Source: Membranipora membranacea (Eukaryota; Bryozoa; Gymnolaemata; Cheilostomatida; Membraniporidae). From it: a DNA stretch of 64,000 bases. Positions 44,824 to 55,797 of the stretch are shown here, piece after piece. The number at the start of each line of letters is the position of its first letter. Within the stretch, counting starts at the first letter, position 1. The stretch is from positions 27,277,681 through 27,341,680 of the forward strand of contig OU612071.1 in assembly GCA_914767715.1 (NCBI GenBank). Direction: 5' to 3'. Position numbers and translations under genes: made by a program. The notes beneath the pieces were generated by a model that worked only from the letters and a program-made list of their open reading frames with translations, did no database searches and was not told the DNA's origin.

Positions 44824-47800
44824 ATGGCTCCAAAATCACCATTGTATTACATCGTCAGCTCCATTGGAAGAGAGGAAGTAAGCATTATTAGCAGTAATTG
44901 GATCAAAAACTCAACTTTATTAAAGGAAAAGGACAAGCTAAAACACTCAGTTGTGGTGAGTCATAAATTTTCTTAGCAAAACACTTTTTTTTAAAATTTC
45001 CAATATTCAAATATGCAGTTTAACTTTAATGATTTCAAATCTATTTTTTAAGATTTATCAAGTTGGTTCATTTGAAAAGAGTGCCATATGGTTGAAATGC
45101 CCCAAATACTGATTTTTGGTATACATTGGTGTTTAGCAGCGCCAACATGGATTGACAAGACAAAGCCTCGCAAGTGCCTATGCCTTACTGATCTGTGGAT
45201 ATTCCAGATGTTATCTTGGATTCCTTTCTTATTGACTAGTGTAACAGCTGCTCTGATTATTTTTTCCAGAAATGCTATTGGCCACCACCCACCACAAACG
45301 GAAAAAGCCTCAGGAAGGAGCATACATTTCCAGATATTGGCAATTGGAAGTTGTATGACGCGAAGATATTGCAGCTTACAGGTAATGAGACAAAGCTAAC
45401 ATTGTCTACGGCATTGATTTCAATAATTTGTTGCAACCTCAGTCAATTCATATGTATTTGAGCGCTGCACACATAACATGACCACCCCATGCACAATGTA
45501 CTGCTACATAAAAATTGGTCCTGCTTAAGATTTCCCTTGTAAAAAGAGTCAAGGATATTTATTCTAGGAATTCTTACAAGTATTTGGGTTGTTGGATGTT
45601 GTCAATATAAACTATTGGCGAGGCAATTTATTTCTGGTAAACAAGCGCAGACTGAACTAATGATTTCATACCACAAACAGGTTAACATTGATATTTTTGT
45701 TTGAAAATACTGTGTTTATGTAGATACAGAGGCTGGTGAACAAAGCTTGAGGAAACAAACTCTGTCATCTCCCCAGCGAATTCAGAAGGACGCTAGTAAG
45801 TGTATGCAACATTGTTTTATTTTCACATTTAATTTAGGGCATGCAGTTGCAGTTGGTCGGTTTCTGTAGCGAAAAGGACCACCAAATCTTTGGTTGGGAA
45901 CTGATAGCCAGCAGTAAGGAGTGGTCACTGTCATGATGTGTATGCATGATTTGCAGTACCGGTATCGGTGTTTTGATATTTGGTGTGAGTTGATCATTAC
46001 TATACACGTTATGGCCGGTCTAGGTCTTGTTGCTAGTCAGCATTTCCTTTATACTGTGATATATATTAAAATGTATCCCACATTGAGCACCATTATCGAT
46101 TTGTTGCACTCAAACCCCTTGCCGGCAATACGGCAATACGTTAAATATGATCTGTGGTTTGTTATGGTCCATATAATAAAAAATTTTGTGCCCGGTGCAT
46201 TCATTTGACTAAGAAAATAATTCAGTTGTAATTTTTTAAAGATGATGGTGATGGAGAAGAGAGGAATGGTGCAAATGATGACAATAGTACACATGATTGC
46301 AGTAGTATGGCTATACCACTACCGTCATTTGATCTAAAGACCTCTCATGGTGAGTTATAACTCAAGATTGATTCATGAGATAAAATGCATTACCAACTTA
46401 AAGACCGATTATAGAAGAATCATGATAGCGGGCCCCACCAGATGCACTTGACTCAGAATTGATTTAATAACCTATAATGTTATTCGAGGCAGCCTCTTCC
46501 CAATATATATGTTCAATGATTCGATATCTCTGATTTTTGCAACACAATAAGCTAGCCCAATCATCCAGGCGTTGTTGTAGTCGCAGGAAGGGATCATTAT
46601 TATCAGCCAAGTCTATTTTTGAAATTGCCTTGGAGTTGCAATGTTACGGGAAAGGGGTTGACAACTCCGACCATCTGTGAACAATAATTGAAATACACCA
46701 GAAGTGCTAAACCTCTATTTCTCTCTTGGTATCTTCAATATCAACTAACATCCGTTGACAGTTAACGCCCACCATGGTTTCAATATTTAGATGGTTTCTG
46801 CCAAAGATGAATATCATGGATCCATTTCGGTTCATTGATAACCCATAGTTACATTAAAAGCAGCCACTTTGTTTTGTTGTTAAGTTTAGAGAGAGTGAAA
46901 ATACGACTTCAGAATAATTTATTTATTTTATTTATTTATTTATTTATCGACTGCTAGCAAAAAAATTCTGTGTTTTTAGAAGAAGATCTCAGAGCCCAAA
47001 GCCCAGAATTATGAGTCCAGAACCATCGGCTAGTACGCGTAAGTATCCCTTTCTCCTTTTAGTCTCTGTACAAAAATCAGGCTCATTGCAACAAAGATAC
47101 AATATCCAGTTTTTTCTGAGACTTGAACAGTATTGCTCAAATGAGAGAATAATATTGGAACAGATAATACCCAGACAACTTTGGACCGGAACTGAGATCT
47201 GCCTCCGCTTTTAACACTTAATTGGAATGCCTCAGAAACATGCATAGGTGGTTCAATATATCAGTGCACTCTTTAAAACATGTTCATTGCAGTAAGATGA
47301 AGTTGGATTGAACCTATAGCAGGACAAGTTCAAAAAGAATACAGATAAGCTTAAGATTTTTTGAAATATTATCATCTGAAATCCTTTTCACATAATTTGG
47401 TCAAATATTTGAATAAATTCTAACCAATAGATTGGCCGAGGTCACTGCAGAGTAATCAATTTTGTTGCTGATGATAAATGTGACCAACTTGATCCGAATC
47501 GATACGGTAATTTCCGGACTACAATAGCTCAGTCAAGTTTGCTAGACGGATATTTATCATCTGTTCCTATCAAAACTGTGGACCACCTCGCTACCTTTGT
47601 TCTCCAACTAGATTTAAGCTCATTGGTCACTTTTTCAGCTCAACAATGGTATACTATAACAACACAACCCTATTAGTAACGAAATACATAAATATCTTAT
47701 AAGTTGTCCCCCTCTGTGAAAAATGGTGGACAACTCCTGATTGAACTGTTGAACCTTGATAAGGAACTTTTAGCATTGAATGGAATACTATGATATTTTA

Positions 47801-50592
47801 ATTCCAAGTTTTTATTGTAGATGGATATTCACAATCCTGTGTGGAGTTGGGGGAAACTTCAAATCAGAAAATTGAAAGTGAGTTATTTGAATGTTGATAA
47901 ATAGATTAATACTCCCTGGATGGCAACACCATTTCGATCTAAATCATACATTTTTTTATCTGTTTGTCAATTATTAGGCTGTCACTTACTGCCAACACCA
48001 ACACAATCAGGCAAAGTAATTCATCCACAGTCTTCCCTCAAATACAGGACAAAGTACCCCAATATATTCTTTGCGAAACAAAAGACTTTGCCTTTGGTTG
48101 TATCGCTGGAAAAAACTTTGTGTATAATTGGTTGAATGGATTTTCATATTTCTTCTATAGGGTTGCTGACAAACCTTGATATGAAGGCCAGCAAGATAAT
48201 CAGACACCTTGAGAGAGGAGAGAGTGGCAGTTGCTCTGCAGTCGAGAAAAACATACTCGACATGTTTGAGAGCCCTCTGGAATCTCCAGAGGAGCTCATG
48301 CTTTTCAACGAGCAACTCAAAGAGGATGATACCAAGTATCAGCAGTTTGCAAGTAGACCAGTGGTTAATCAGTATTTTAATTTGCAATATCAAAAATTTT
48401 GGGTAGCAAACATGCTGCAAAAATAGGTGGATATGTAAAAGGGTGGCTAGATTTTGCCTGGAGTTCAGGGGTCAAGGGAAGAATCATTTCTGCAGCACAT
48501 GATCTACATCTGATATGAATCATGACTGTGCTCGAATTAGTTTGCTCTTATTAACCATAACGGCAAAGAGAAGGCGAATTACAGAATGTCAACCATATCG
48601 GCAGATCGTCTCATGGGGGCCTGGACGGAAAAAAACCGACTTTTTAACTTTCAATACACATATACAGATACGCCATTATAAAAATGTTGTGTTTTTTTCA
48701 GTTTCCATAAAATTTATTCTTGCAGCAAAAATTCTGTGAGACAATCGGAGGAAGGAGCCTCACCGAGGCTGTTTTCACCACAATGATGAGAGTGGCTTCA
48801 AACCATGTTTTGCAGCATTTCACGCTGCAGGGCACAAAGACAAAACAGTGCCTTGCAGGCACAAGAGTCTTCAAGACGATAGGAAGTAAGTAAAGGCTTT
48901 GATGACAAAATGCTGCCTTAAGCGTAATTTGCACACCTTTGTTGATTCAATGAGTGCTTTCAGAATTATTAGCGGAAGCTACCTGCCCATGAGGTTTTGG
49001 AAGACAACTACTTGTGTAAGGCATTTAGTATGAACCCTCATGTGATGGGCAACATAGACAATTGTTATTCATTATTTACTCTGTGAGCTTTTAAGGGTAG
49101 AAGCACATGATATTTATGAGCAGGCAGGGGTAGTGGTTCTCACTGTACTTCAAAAATTGTATGATAAATCTAGACAGGACATTAAATGGAGTATTAGCAG
49201 TGATGCATTTATTCTAGGGTGCCATTACACCGTTAGGATGTGTAGTAGCAACGGTGTTATCATCAATCATACTTTGAGTTTTAGCTTTTCGAGATCAAGT
49301 GATATTAATTTTAATCTACCCTATAGGAGTTTAGTTTTCGCGGCATTTAGGATTCGCATTTCGGTTGATTCCTAGGTTGCGAAATTTAGTGTATCTTAAA
49401 TTAAACTCACTCACCATAGTTGCATAAACAATGTACAATTATACAGGAATACACCTTCCCAAGCATGCAAGCTAGCGTGGTGTAGTGGTCTAAGTGTCTG
49501 CCTTGCAATCAGATGAAGAATTATGCCCTGGGTTTGGATCCCGGTTTGGACATTTTTTTAAAATTTTCACTAGTAAGCCTACTAGCGAAATTAAATTCTA
49601 GCTAAATTAAACTCCTATAGGGTAAAAGATTCCTTTAACAAATAACAACTCGAACGTGATTGTGAAACGCTGCTCAATCTCATGCAATTTTCAAACTCAA
49701 AACCCAATTAAAATTGAATAAGTAGTAAATAAAACCTGGACTACAGACCAAATGAGAACAACATTGCCAATAAACATTTCAATGGTCAAAACTCAAGTGC
49801 CTTATATGTATATTCTGCTTTGTTTAAGTTTCTTATGTTCACTATGTTTTACCCCAGTTTTGTTTGACTGCCTGCGCTGCCTTCTAGTAATTGATATGTT
49901 TATCTTTCAAAGGAGCTGTGAGGGCACTGGGATACAATGACACTGCGGTGATAGAGAAGATGGGGGATCTCTGTAGAGCCGCACCTAATCAGAAGGGCGG
50001 CATCAACTTTAGTGTTGGAAACAAAATGTAAGTTGAGTGGCAAATAGCCTGTCATGACAACCTTTGTTGGGTGGGGAGGGGGCGCCGGCAAAGCTTGTCA
50101 AGACTTACTATATGGCTCAGTACAATGAATTGCACACAGACTGGCACTTTTAGGTTAATATGCAGTTCAAGCTCCAGGTAGTCAAGTTTCATTGAAAGAC
50201 TTAAGATTGTGTAAGGTCTTTCAAGTAAGTCTTAGCCTAGTTTCTCTAAACAAGTTACAAATATGTATGCAGCTTGTTAGAACTAAAAGTAGCGAGCAAA
50301 TAACAAAGGTCATTGCTAAGCCGATGCTCAATGAATGATAAATTTTTATTTTAGGAGCCCTACTTTGAGTTTACTATCTGACTCTGTTACCATTCAATCC
50401 AACGAATCATATAACTATTTTGAGCTTTGAGCTCAGACCTCTGTACAAGAGCGGACAACTCCTTAAAATACAAAGGAGTCTTGAAAGAAGCATTGTATCG
50501 GTGGAGTTGAACCAAATGCATTGTAGGAAAACAACTGTAATAAGAATGTGTTGTTATTCTCTTCTTTTAGAAAATCACAGAGCTTACTCTGA
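44824..50592 (+). CDS. DUF4806-domain protein gene, ten candidate exons
   Basis: Exons: 44824-44955, 45270-45381, 45724-45795, 46242-46349, (46980-47038), 47821-47877, 48161-48352, 48726-48885, 49913-50027, 50571-50592. Phases agree across nearly all introns. The start gives MAPKSPLYYIVSSIGREEVS...NWI; exon 2 has CYWPPPTTNGKSLRKEHTF and WKLYDAKIL, the N-terminal YWPP...W.xY block common in invertebrate DUF4806/BEN-type proteins; exons 3-6 are an acidic linker. DUF4806 spans exons 7-9: LESPEELMLFNEQLKEDDTK, FCETIGGRSLTEAVFTTMMR, then GTRVFKTIG and RAVRALGYNDTAVIEKMGDL. The length is about 320 residues. The domain's biochemical role is unknown; the family occurs in animal genes and transposon-linked genes. 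Oddities: exon 8 needs one A fewer in a five-A run (48727-48731), and exon 5 brings an in-frame stop from exon 4 but can be skipped. Otherwise intact. Confidence 0.7.
46917..46947. repeat. (ATTT)n microsatellite
   Basis: About eight attt units in the intron before the optional fifth exon of the DUF4806 gene. Confidence 0.9.
49319..49622. mobile_element. TA-flanked TIR element (MITE) with internal tRNA-like segment
   Basis: The left end ccctataggagttta (49319) is exactly matched by the reverse complement of the right end (taaactcctataggg, ending 49622). A looser match continues inward (ttcgcg/tttcgctag). TA lies just outside both ends (49317-49318, 49623-49624). It sits in the large intron before exon 9 of the DUF4806 gene, and its middle holds the tRNA-like sequence at 49471-49550. 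Confidence 0.8.
49471..49550 (+). tRNA. tRNA-like sequence (anticodon-loop-like tTGCaa), pseudo or tRNA-derived
   Basis: Has an A-box-like gtggtgtagtggtctaagtg and a well-formed T-arm (ctggg, loop tttggat, cccgg). The variable region is unusually long and the acceptor ends do not pair, so it is not a working tRNA. A short T run follows at 49553 (cattttttt), as after Pol III genes. It lies between the TIRs of the element at 49319-49622. Confidence 0.5.
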
Positions 50593-50934
50593 ATGGGGAC
50601 AGCGATGACTGCAGCAAAGATAGCCAATGAAGTAAAAAAATAGATTTCTAACCAATTTTATTTTTCTCCACCATTAATGTTCATTTTTTACTTTTGATAA
50701 ACAAAATTGTTGATTACACGTATATAATCATCATTGAACATTATTTTGCAATGAATAAAACAACTTGGAACATCACTACACTCTTTGCTAATCAAATGAC
50801 GAATATGAGGATTTGATAGACTTGTGAGGTAAACAGAGCTTTGAAAGTTGTAGTGCTGAAGCAATGGCTGTTGTCTTACTGTCATTGCTGTGCAGTGCAA
50901 ATCGTCAAGTCATTTAAATTTGGAAATTTTAATG

Positions 50935-51316
50935 GAGTTCAGCATTGACGAATTGGATTGTTATGATGACGTTATATAAATGGTTTCTCCAAATATCGGG
51001 CAAAAACATGCTTTTAGTAGAGTTCGACGATGACGGATTGGATTGTCATAAAGACATTATGTAGATGGTTTCTTCAAATATCGGGCAAAATGCGCTCAGG
51101 GAATCGCCACGATACTGGGTTTCAATGATAAAAAATTTTATCGTGAAACTGTTATGAAAACATTTTGTAAAACATCGTTCGAAACTATTATCACGGCAAT
51201 AAAATTGTGTCTACACATTTTGCTATTTTGATGTCGTGGCACGACGTTATCACGAGGACCACTACTGTTATGATAATGTTATCAGAAGATTTTCATAACA
51301 TTTTGTGTTTGCTGGG
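50935..51316. mobile_element. Repeat ending cattttgtgtttgctggg, with an 85-bp tandem pair
   Basis: The right end is the inverted counterpart of 38212-38229. Two direct units of about 85 bases begin gagttc at 50935 and 51020 and share ggattg, ggtttct.caaatatcggg and related words. The inner part (tcacgaggac, gttatcac) matches, inverted, the region after 38240, confirming a shared family. No partner left end is close by. Confidence 0.6.
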
Positions 51317-52442
51317 TATTAAACGGCCATAGAAAATAGAAGACCGCGCAATCTGATTACTTGAATTCTTCAGGGCTATTAGCCCGCTGAGCACTAGGCA
51401 GCCATTTGGTTCATATTTCCATGACTGTTATGTAAATACTTGGTGATACGTCATGCTGATTTTTATTATTACAGATAGTCTCAAGGTTGACTTAATGCTG
51501 CTACCAGTTACTTTAGGGGAATATGTTGATCACCTAAATAGAAGTTCAGCTTATTTAAAACATTACTATTCAAGCATATATCATCAACTTCACCAACATT
51601 GATGATATTATCTCCTTTCTGTTGTCTTTGTTCAGATAATTATGTTGTGCTAAAGAAATGCAGTTTAGTCCTTGGTCTACATCATTAATTAAATCATTAT
51701 AATTATTTAGACATCAAGTTATGCAATCAGCTATGCTGGATGACTGATCGCAGATATTCTGCCTTGCAGTGTGCTCGTTTTAAATGCTGCTCCAGGCAGT
51801 TTTATGTGAAAAGCTCATCTGTTGAAAAAAGACCTCGATATGTTACATATAATCCTGTTACGTATACTGGAAATGTTTTATCCAATATAACCATTTTTTG
51901 TAGGAATATTCTCGCCAACCGATACTAAGTGATTCTTTACGTCAAAACTGCTTCGCTTAAGGTACAGGATGTGCCAAGTGTTGCTCTTCTTGGCCTGCAT
52001 TACTTGTTTGATATCTGTTGCAACTAGTGGACATCCAACAGTAGCGTCAACACATTGGGCTGTGTTATCAAAAGCTATTAGATTCAAAGCTTCAAGCTTC
52101 AAAATGTTTGAAGGGGGATAACATTGTAGAGGAAGGAGACAAGCAGGCATGTTTATAAACCAAACTCTGGCATCTACGTATTTGGTTCACAGGAAGTTTG
52201 CAACACGACCACAAACTGTACTGTAAAGGGGGAAAGATTAACTGGACTTGCTTGTGACATTCCAGTACCGTTCATAGCCACTGATAAAGTTGCCAGCATT
52301 GACAATCTCATTCTGAAAGAATAATAGAAAGAGCCGATTTTAATTCCTGCGGGTTCACTATTGGCTTGCCTCAGGACAACAAGCAGGTTGAAGCATTATA
52401 TTTTATATTAGGCTATCAAGCTAGGATGCACATGTAGCAGAT
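51317..52442. other. Intergenic with one possible exon
   Basis: After ttacag (51475), a frame is open for 41 codons reading SLKVDLMLLPVTLGEYVDHL. Orphan. Bases 52085-52115 have an aagcttcaagcttcaaaatg short repeat. Nothing else seen. Confidence 0.35.
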
Positions 52443-54591
52443 CAACTAGCAAGGAGCAACTGTCCGTGGTTTTCATTGCCATCATCGAGAATGACAATGC
52501 GGGAGGAGGTGACTACCCCTGTCATTGTGGCAGACACTCAGACTGCTTCATAAAGCCTAGTCAGCTCTTTCTAGACCCACCATACCATTCCTTACAACAA
52601 CGAATCACTCTTATCAACAAAACTTCAAACCCACAAGGAGGAGAGTGCCCACATAAAATGAAAGTAAGTTGTGTCAATTCATGTAAGTTTGCTAAAAGGT
52701 TCCTGGTACCTCAATCTGGAAGCTTGTCAGTATTGGGCTGCTCTGCGCCTAGCTGAAAATAGTTTTCACTTTATCAGCATATTATTAATATCCCTTAAAA
52801 TTTGTAGAAAGAAGCTGTACAGCAACAACTGGACAATATTGGAGTAGAAATGGGAGGTGATGAATGCATAGGGCCACTCAAAGAAATGTTGAATACTACT
52901 ATGGAAAGTAACATCCCTTCAATTGTCACATTCAAGGTCATTCAATCAGATGGAGATCTTAGGTCTAGAACATTTTCGATCAGCAACATCAATAGGCTAG
53001 TTATATCAAAGATGCTTTAAGAACTTTTTCTACTAATAAAGCTTTAATTCATCTGAGGCCCTGAATCTAATAATGTTATTTTGCCAGTTGTGAGAAGACT
53101 ACCAGCCTTATGGTTGCAGGGGCATTCACTAGAGGAGCTTGGACTGGAACTGTATGAAGTGGTGCACTGTTGTCTGCTGGATGACTTCAAAACATTATTC
53201 CAAACTGATTTGAGGAGCTACCACATCAAATCCTATTTTTAGGCAGATGAGGAAAGTCTCAAGAATGGTCAGGGCTCTGACAGAGCTCCAGAGACTGGCC
53301 TATCAGATCCAGGAGTATTGGACCTGCAGAGATACCTCACGGTTCCACCTCAACTCTCTAGTGTTTTCAGTGCTCTTCACATAATTATTTGTCGCCCCAA
53401 AAATCAACAGCCTAAGAGCCATGTTTGGACAGCCCTACCATTCGATCGTGTGTCACATCCCACAACTCAACAGGATTATATTGCTAAGCTCTATTGTGAC
53501 AGAAACTTCCATTTTATAGGACGATCAAAGTGCACTATCTAGGACCGATAGGTCTATATACCAGAGCGAATCAGTGAATTACAACAGTGTGACATATATG
53601 CTATGTTACATAGAAACTGTTAAATGGTGAAATAAAGAGCATTATCGGTCTTATATTTGGGTAAAAACCAGAGGTTTTATAAGGATTGATCTTTGGATTA
53701 CCAATATCTTGATATTTTGTTTGTTTTGCATTTGATATGTCGGTGCTGCTAATTAAATTAAACTAGGAGTTTTTGTGACACTGAAAAAGGCAGACAACTC
53801 AGTATTCACGTCTTATATTCAGTTTGCCATTTTTGTCACAATAGCTGGTACCATGATGTACGTCCCCATCAGTTTTTCCAATAAGGACATACTTGTACAA
53901 AACTTCTCACTCTTACTCAACAGCTTTCAACTAACAACATTGAGCCTAACTGGGTTTCTTAGTGTATTGAATCATTTGTTTCTGGAGTGTATTTCTGTAG
54001 TGTATTTCTGGAGTGTATTTCATCCCACAACTCAACAGGATTATATTGCTAAGTTCTATTGTGACAGAAACTTCCATTTTATAGGACGATCAAAGTGCAC
54101 TATCTAGGACCGATAGGTCTATATACCAGAGCGAATCAGTGAATTACAACAGTGTGGCTTATCAAGGAAATAAACATTGTGATCATATGATGGAGAGATA
54201 TTTTTAGCACAGAGGAGTTCCAGATCTATCTCAGTACTTAAATATAGTGACACTGTATCTGATTATCTGTATTCATTCCCTATGGGGTCTATTTGCGTCC
54301 ACTTTGGGCAACAAATGGCTCTTATGTAGCAGTTATAGAACATGAAAGTGAAAGCATAGGATTATACAACCGACAAAACAGAAGGACATTGTAAAGGTAA
54401 TGTCAAAGACCAATCCGAATATCAACATATCATATACTGTTGGAAAGCTGCCGAGCTACTGAAAATGAGTACCTGATCAAAAACTTGATACGATGACATT
54501 GTGTCATTATAGGGAGGAAATGAGGTAGAAAATGTTGTTTTTGTCAATGCAGATGGAGGAGTCAAATTAATTGCAAGAACGTTCAAAACAG
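52443..54591 (+). CDS. Unrecognised multi-exon locus
   Basis: Candidate exons: about 52443-52662, Cys/His-rich (DYPCHCGRHSDCFIKPSQLF ... GGECPHKMK), ending at gtaagt; 52808 on, after tttgtag, in phase 0 (KEAVQQQLDNIGVEMGGDEC, then NIPSIVTFKVIQSDGDLRSR); about 53087-53241 (ALWLQGHSLEELGLELYEVV); 53243-53540 after tttttag (ADEESLKNGQGSDRAPETGL, DPGVLDLQRYLTVPPQLSSV), ending in a stop; and 54512-54591 between tcattatag and gtgaaa (GGNEVENVVFVNADGGVKLI). Blocks 52920-52970 and 54520-54585 resemble each other weakly (VTFKVIQSDGDLRSRTF versus VVFVNADGGVKLIARTF), suggesting an internally duplicated domain. I do not recognise the family. Some stops may mean decay. Confidence 0.4.
53456..53591. repeat. 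136-bp direct repeat, copy 1
   Basis: Matches 54021-54156 with a single visible mismatch (ctctattg versus ttctattg). It includes the C-terminus and stop of the preceding frame. Confidence 0.9.
54021..54156. repeat. 136-bp direct repeat, copy 2
   Basis: See 53456-53591. The spacer is 429 bases and AT-rich. Immediately upstream, a short tandem tgtatttctggagtgtattt-like word (53982-54020) repeats about twice. Confidence 0.9.
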
Positions 54592-54654
54592 GTGAAATGT
54601 ATACTTAGATATTTCGTTCATCGTAAAATTTGATTTTCTTCGATATATGACTAG

Positions 54655-54860
54655 TCTAAAGGTCTGTCCACACTGGGCCGAATCCGTCAAGACAAACCGG
54701 CCAAGCCTGCTTTTTGACGGGTGAACCGACCCGCACCGAGGAAAAGTCGGCCCGGTCGTGTTTTGGGCGTACGGTTTTCAACGTTTGTCACAACAGACTT
54801 TCCAGACCGGGAATTTTCCCACGGTCAACTGTGATTGGCTGTCTGGCCAGTCAACTCTTA
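54655..54860. repeat. GC-rich repeat fragment starting ggtctgtccacactggg
   Basis: Composition is clearly richer in G and C than the flanks. Its start resembles the termini of short non-autonomous elements of the ...GTCCACAC... type seen in many aquatic animals. No inverted right end is found, so it may be truncated. Confidence 0.4.
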
Positions 54861-55145
54861 TGAAGGAGTCCTGAAGTTTGAGTACTAGTTTCTGCTCTGA
54901 CATCTCACAAGCAAGAGTCAATTTTTCAGCTGATAAAATAAATCAAAATCATAATTCATCATGTCAGACTCAGAATCAGAACAGCAGTGTAGTGTTTTCG
55001 ATATTATTAAAATTTCCTAAATCCAGTTCCGTTAACTTGTTCACTGTTACCTTGCTGCCAATCTATTCATAGCCACAGCGCATAACCACAGAGAGAATCA
55101 TCTATTCAAATCAATGTTTTAATAGCCAAATCATCCCTCCAAGCT

Positions 55146-55254
55146 GTTACTCTTTGACCCTCATAAACCCCATTATACTCAGTTACTCTTTAACCCCTCA
55201 TAAACCCCATTATACTCAGTTACTCTTTAACCCCTCATAAACCCCATTATACCC
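55146..55254. repeat. 37-bp tandem repeat, three units
   Basis: Units begin gttactcttt(a/g)acccc at 55146, 55182 and 55219; units two and three are nearly identical, unit one differs by a base and a deletion. Confidence 0.9.
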
Positions 55255-55797
55255 AAAGAATAGCAAACATTATTGCCTGATTCATCAAACCCTCTTTGTG
55301 TCGTCACATATTGCGATAGCGATGGGGCCCCCTTTTATCTATTATTCTCAGCACTTGTTTTTGTCTTTTTTACTATAAATTGAAATGCTTGGTCAAAGTA
55401 CCTTATTCGAGCCTAAATCCTCAGAGAACGAGGTAATAATTTTACATGTTGTTTCTTCGTTTAAATCCATGATATACAAACTGTACATGGTCTAGAGCTC
55501 ATATTTTATACTAACTCTCTCCTGGAAAGGGTGACAGAGGTATGTTTATATTATTTTACCTTTTATCATAGCAACGCATCATCTAAAAACTTGATATTGA
55601 TTTAAACAAACTTGCATTTTTATCATGACAAATGCCATTTCAATTTCAATGTTTTATGTATAACCACTTGAAATCATACTAACCACACGTTATCAATATT
55701 TTAATCAATTTATATAAAATTGTAGTTTTACGGTGTCAACGGTTTACTCAAATAAACTACTATAAAATGCACCCGTTAGAAACTCGATCAATAATCT
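55255..55797. other. Intergenic, no gene recognised
   Basis: AT-rich, no coding signal; may include the 5' exon of the next gene. Confidence 0.4.

Noticed and set aside
48007-48420. 137-codon minus-strand ORF
   Set aside because: Antisense to exon 7 of the DUF4806 gene and its flank; shadow frame.
53456-54156. Solo short-LTR retrotransposon with 136-bp LTRs
   Set aside because: No primer-binding site, polypurine tract or coding sequence in the 429-base spacer, and the repeat starts within an ORF; a simple duplication explains it better.
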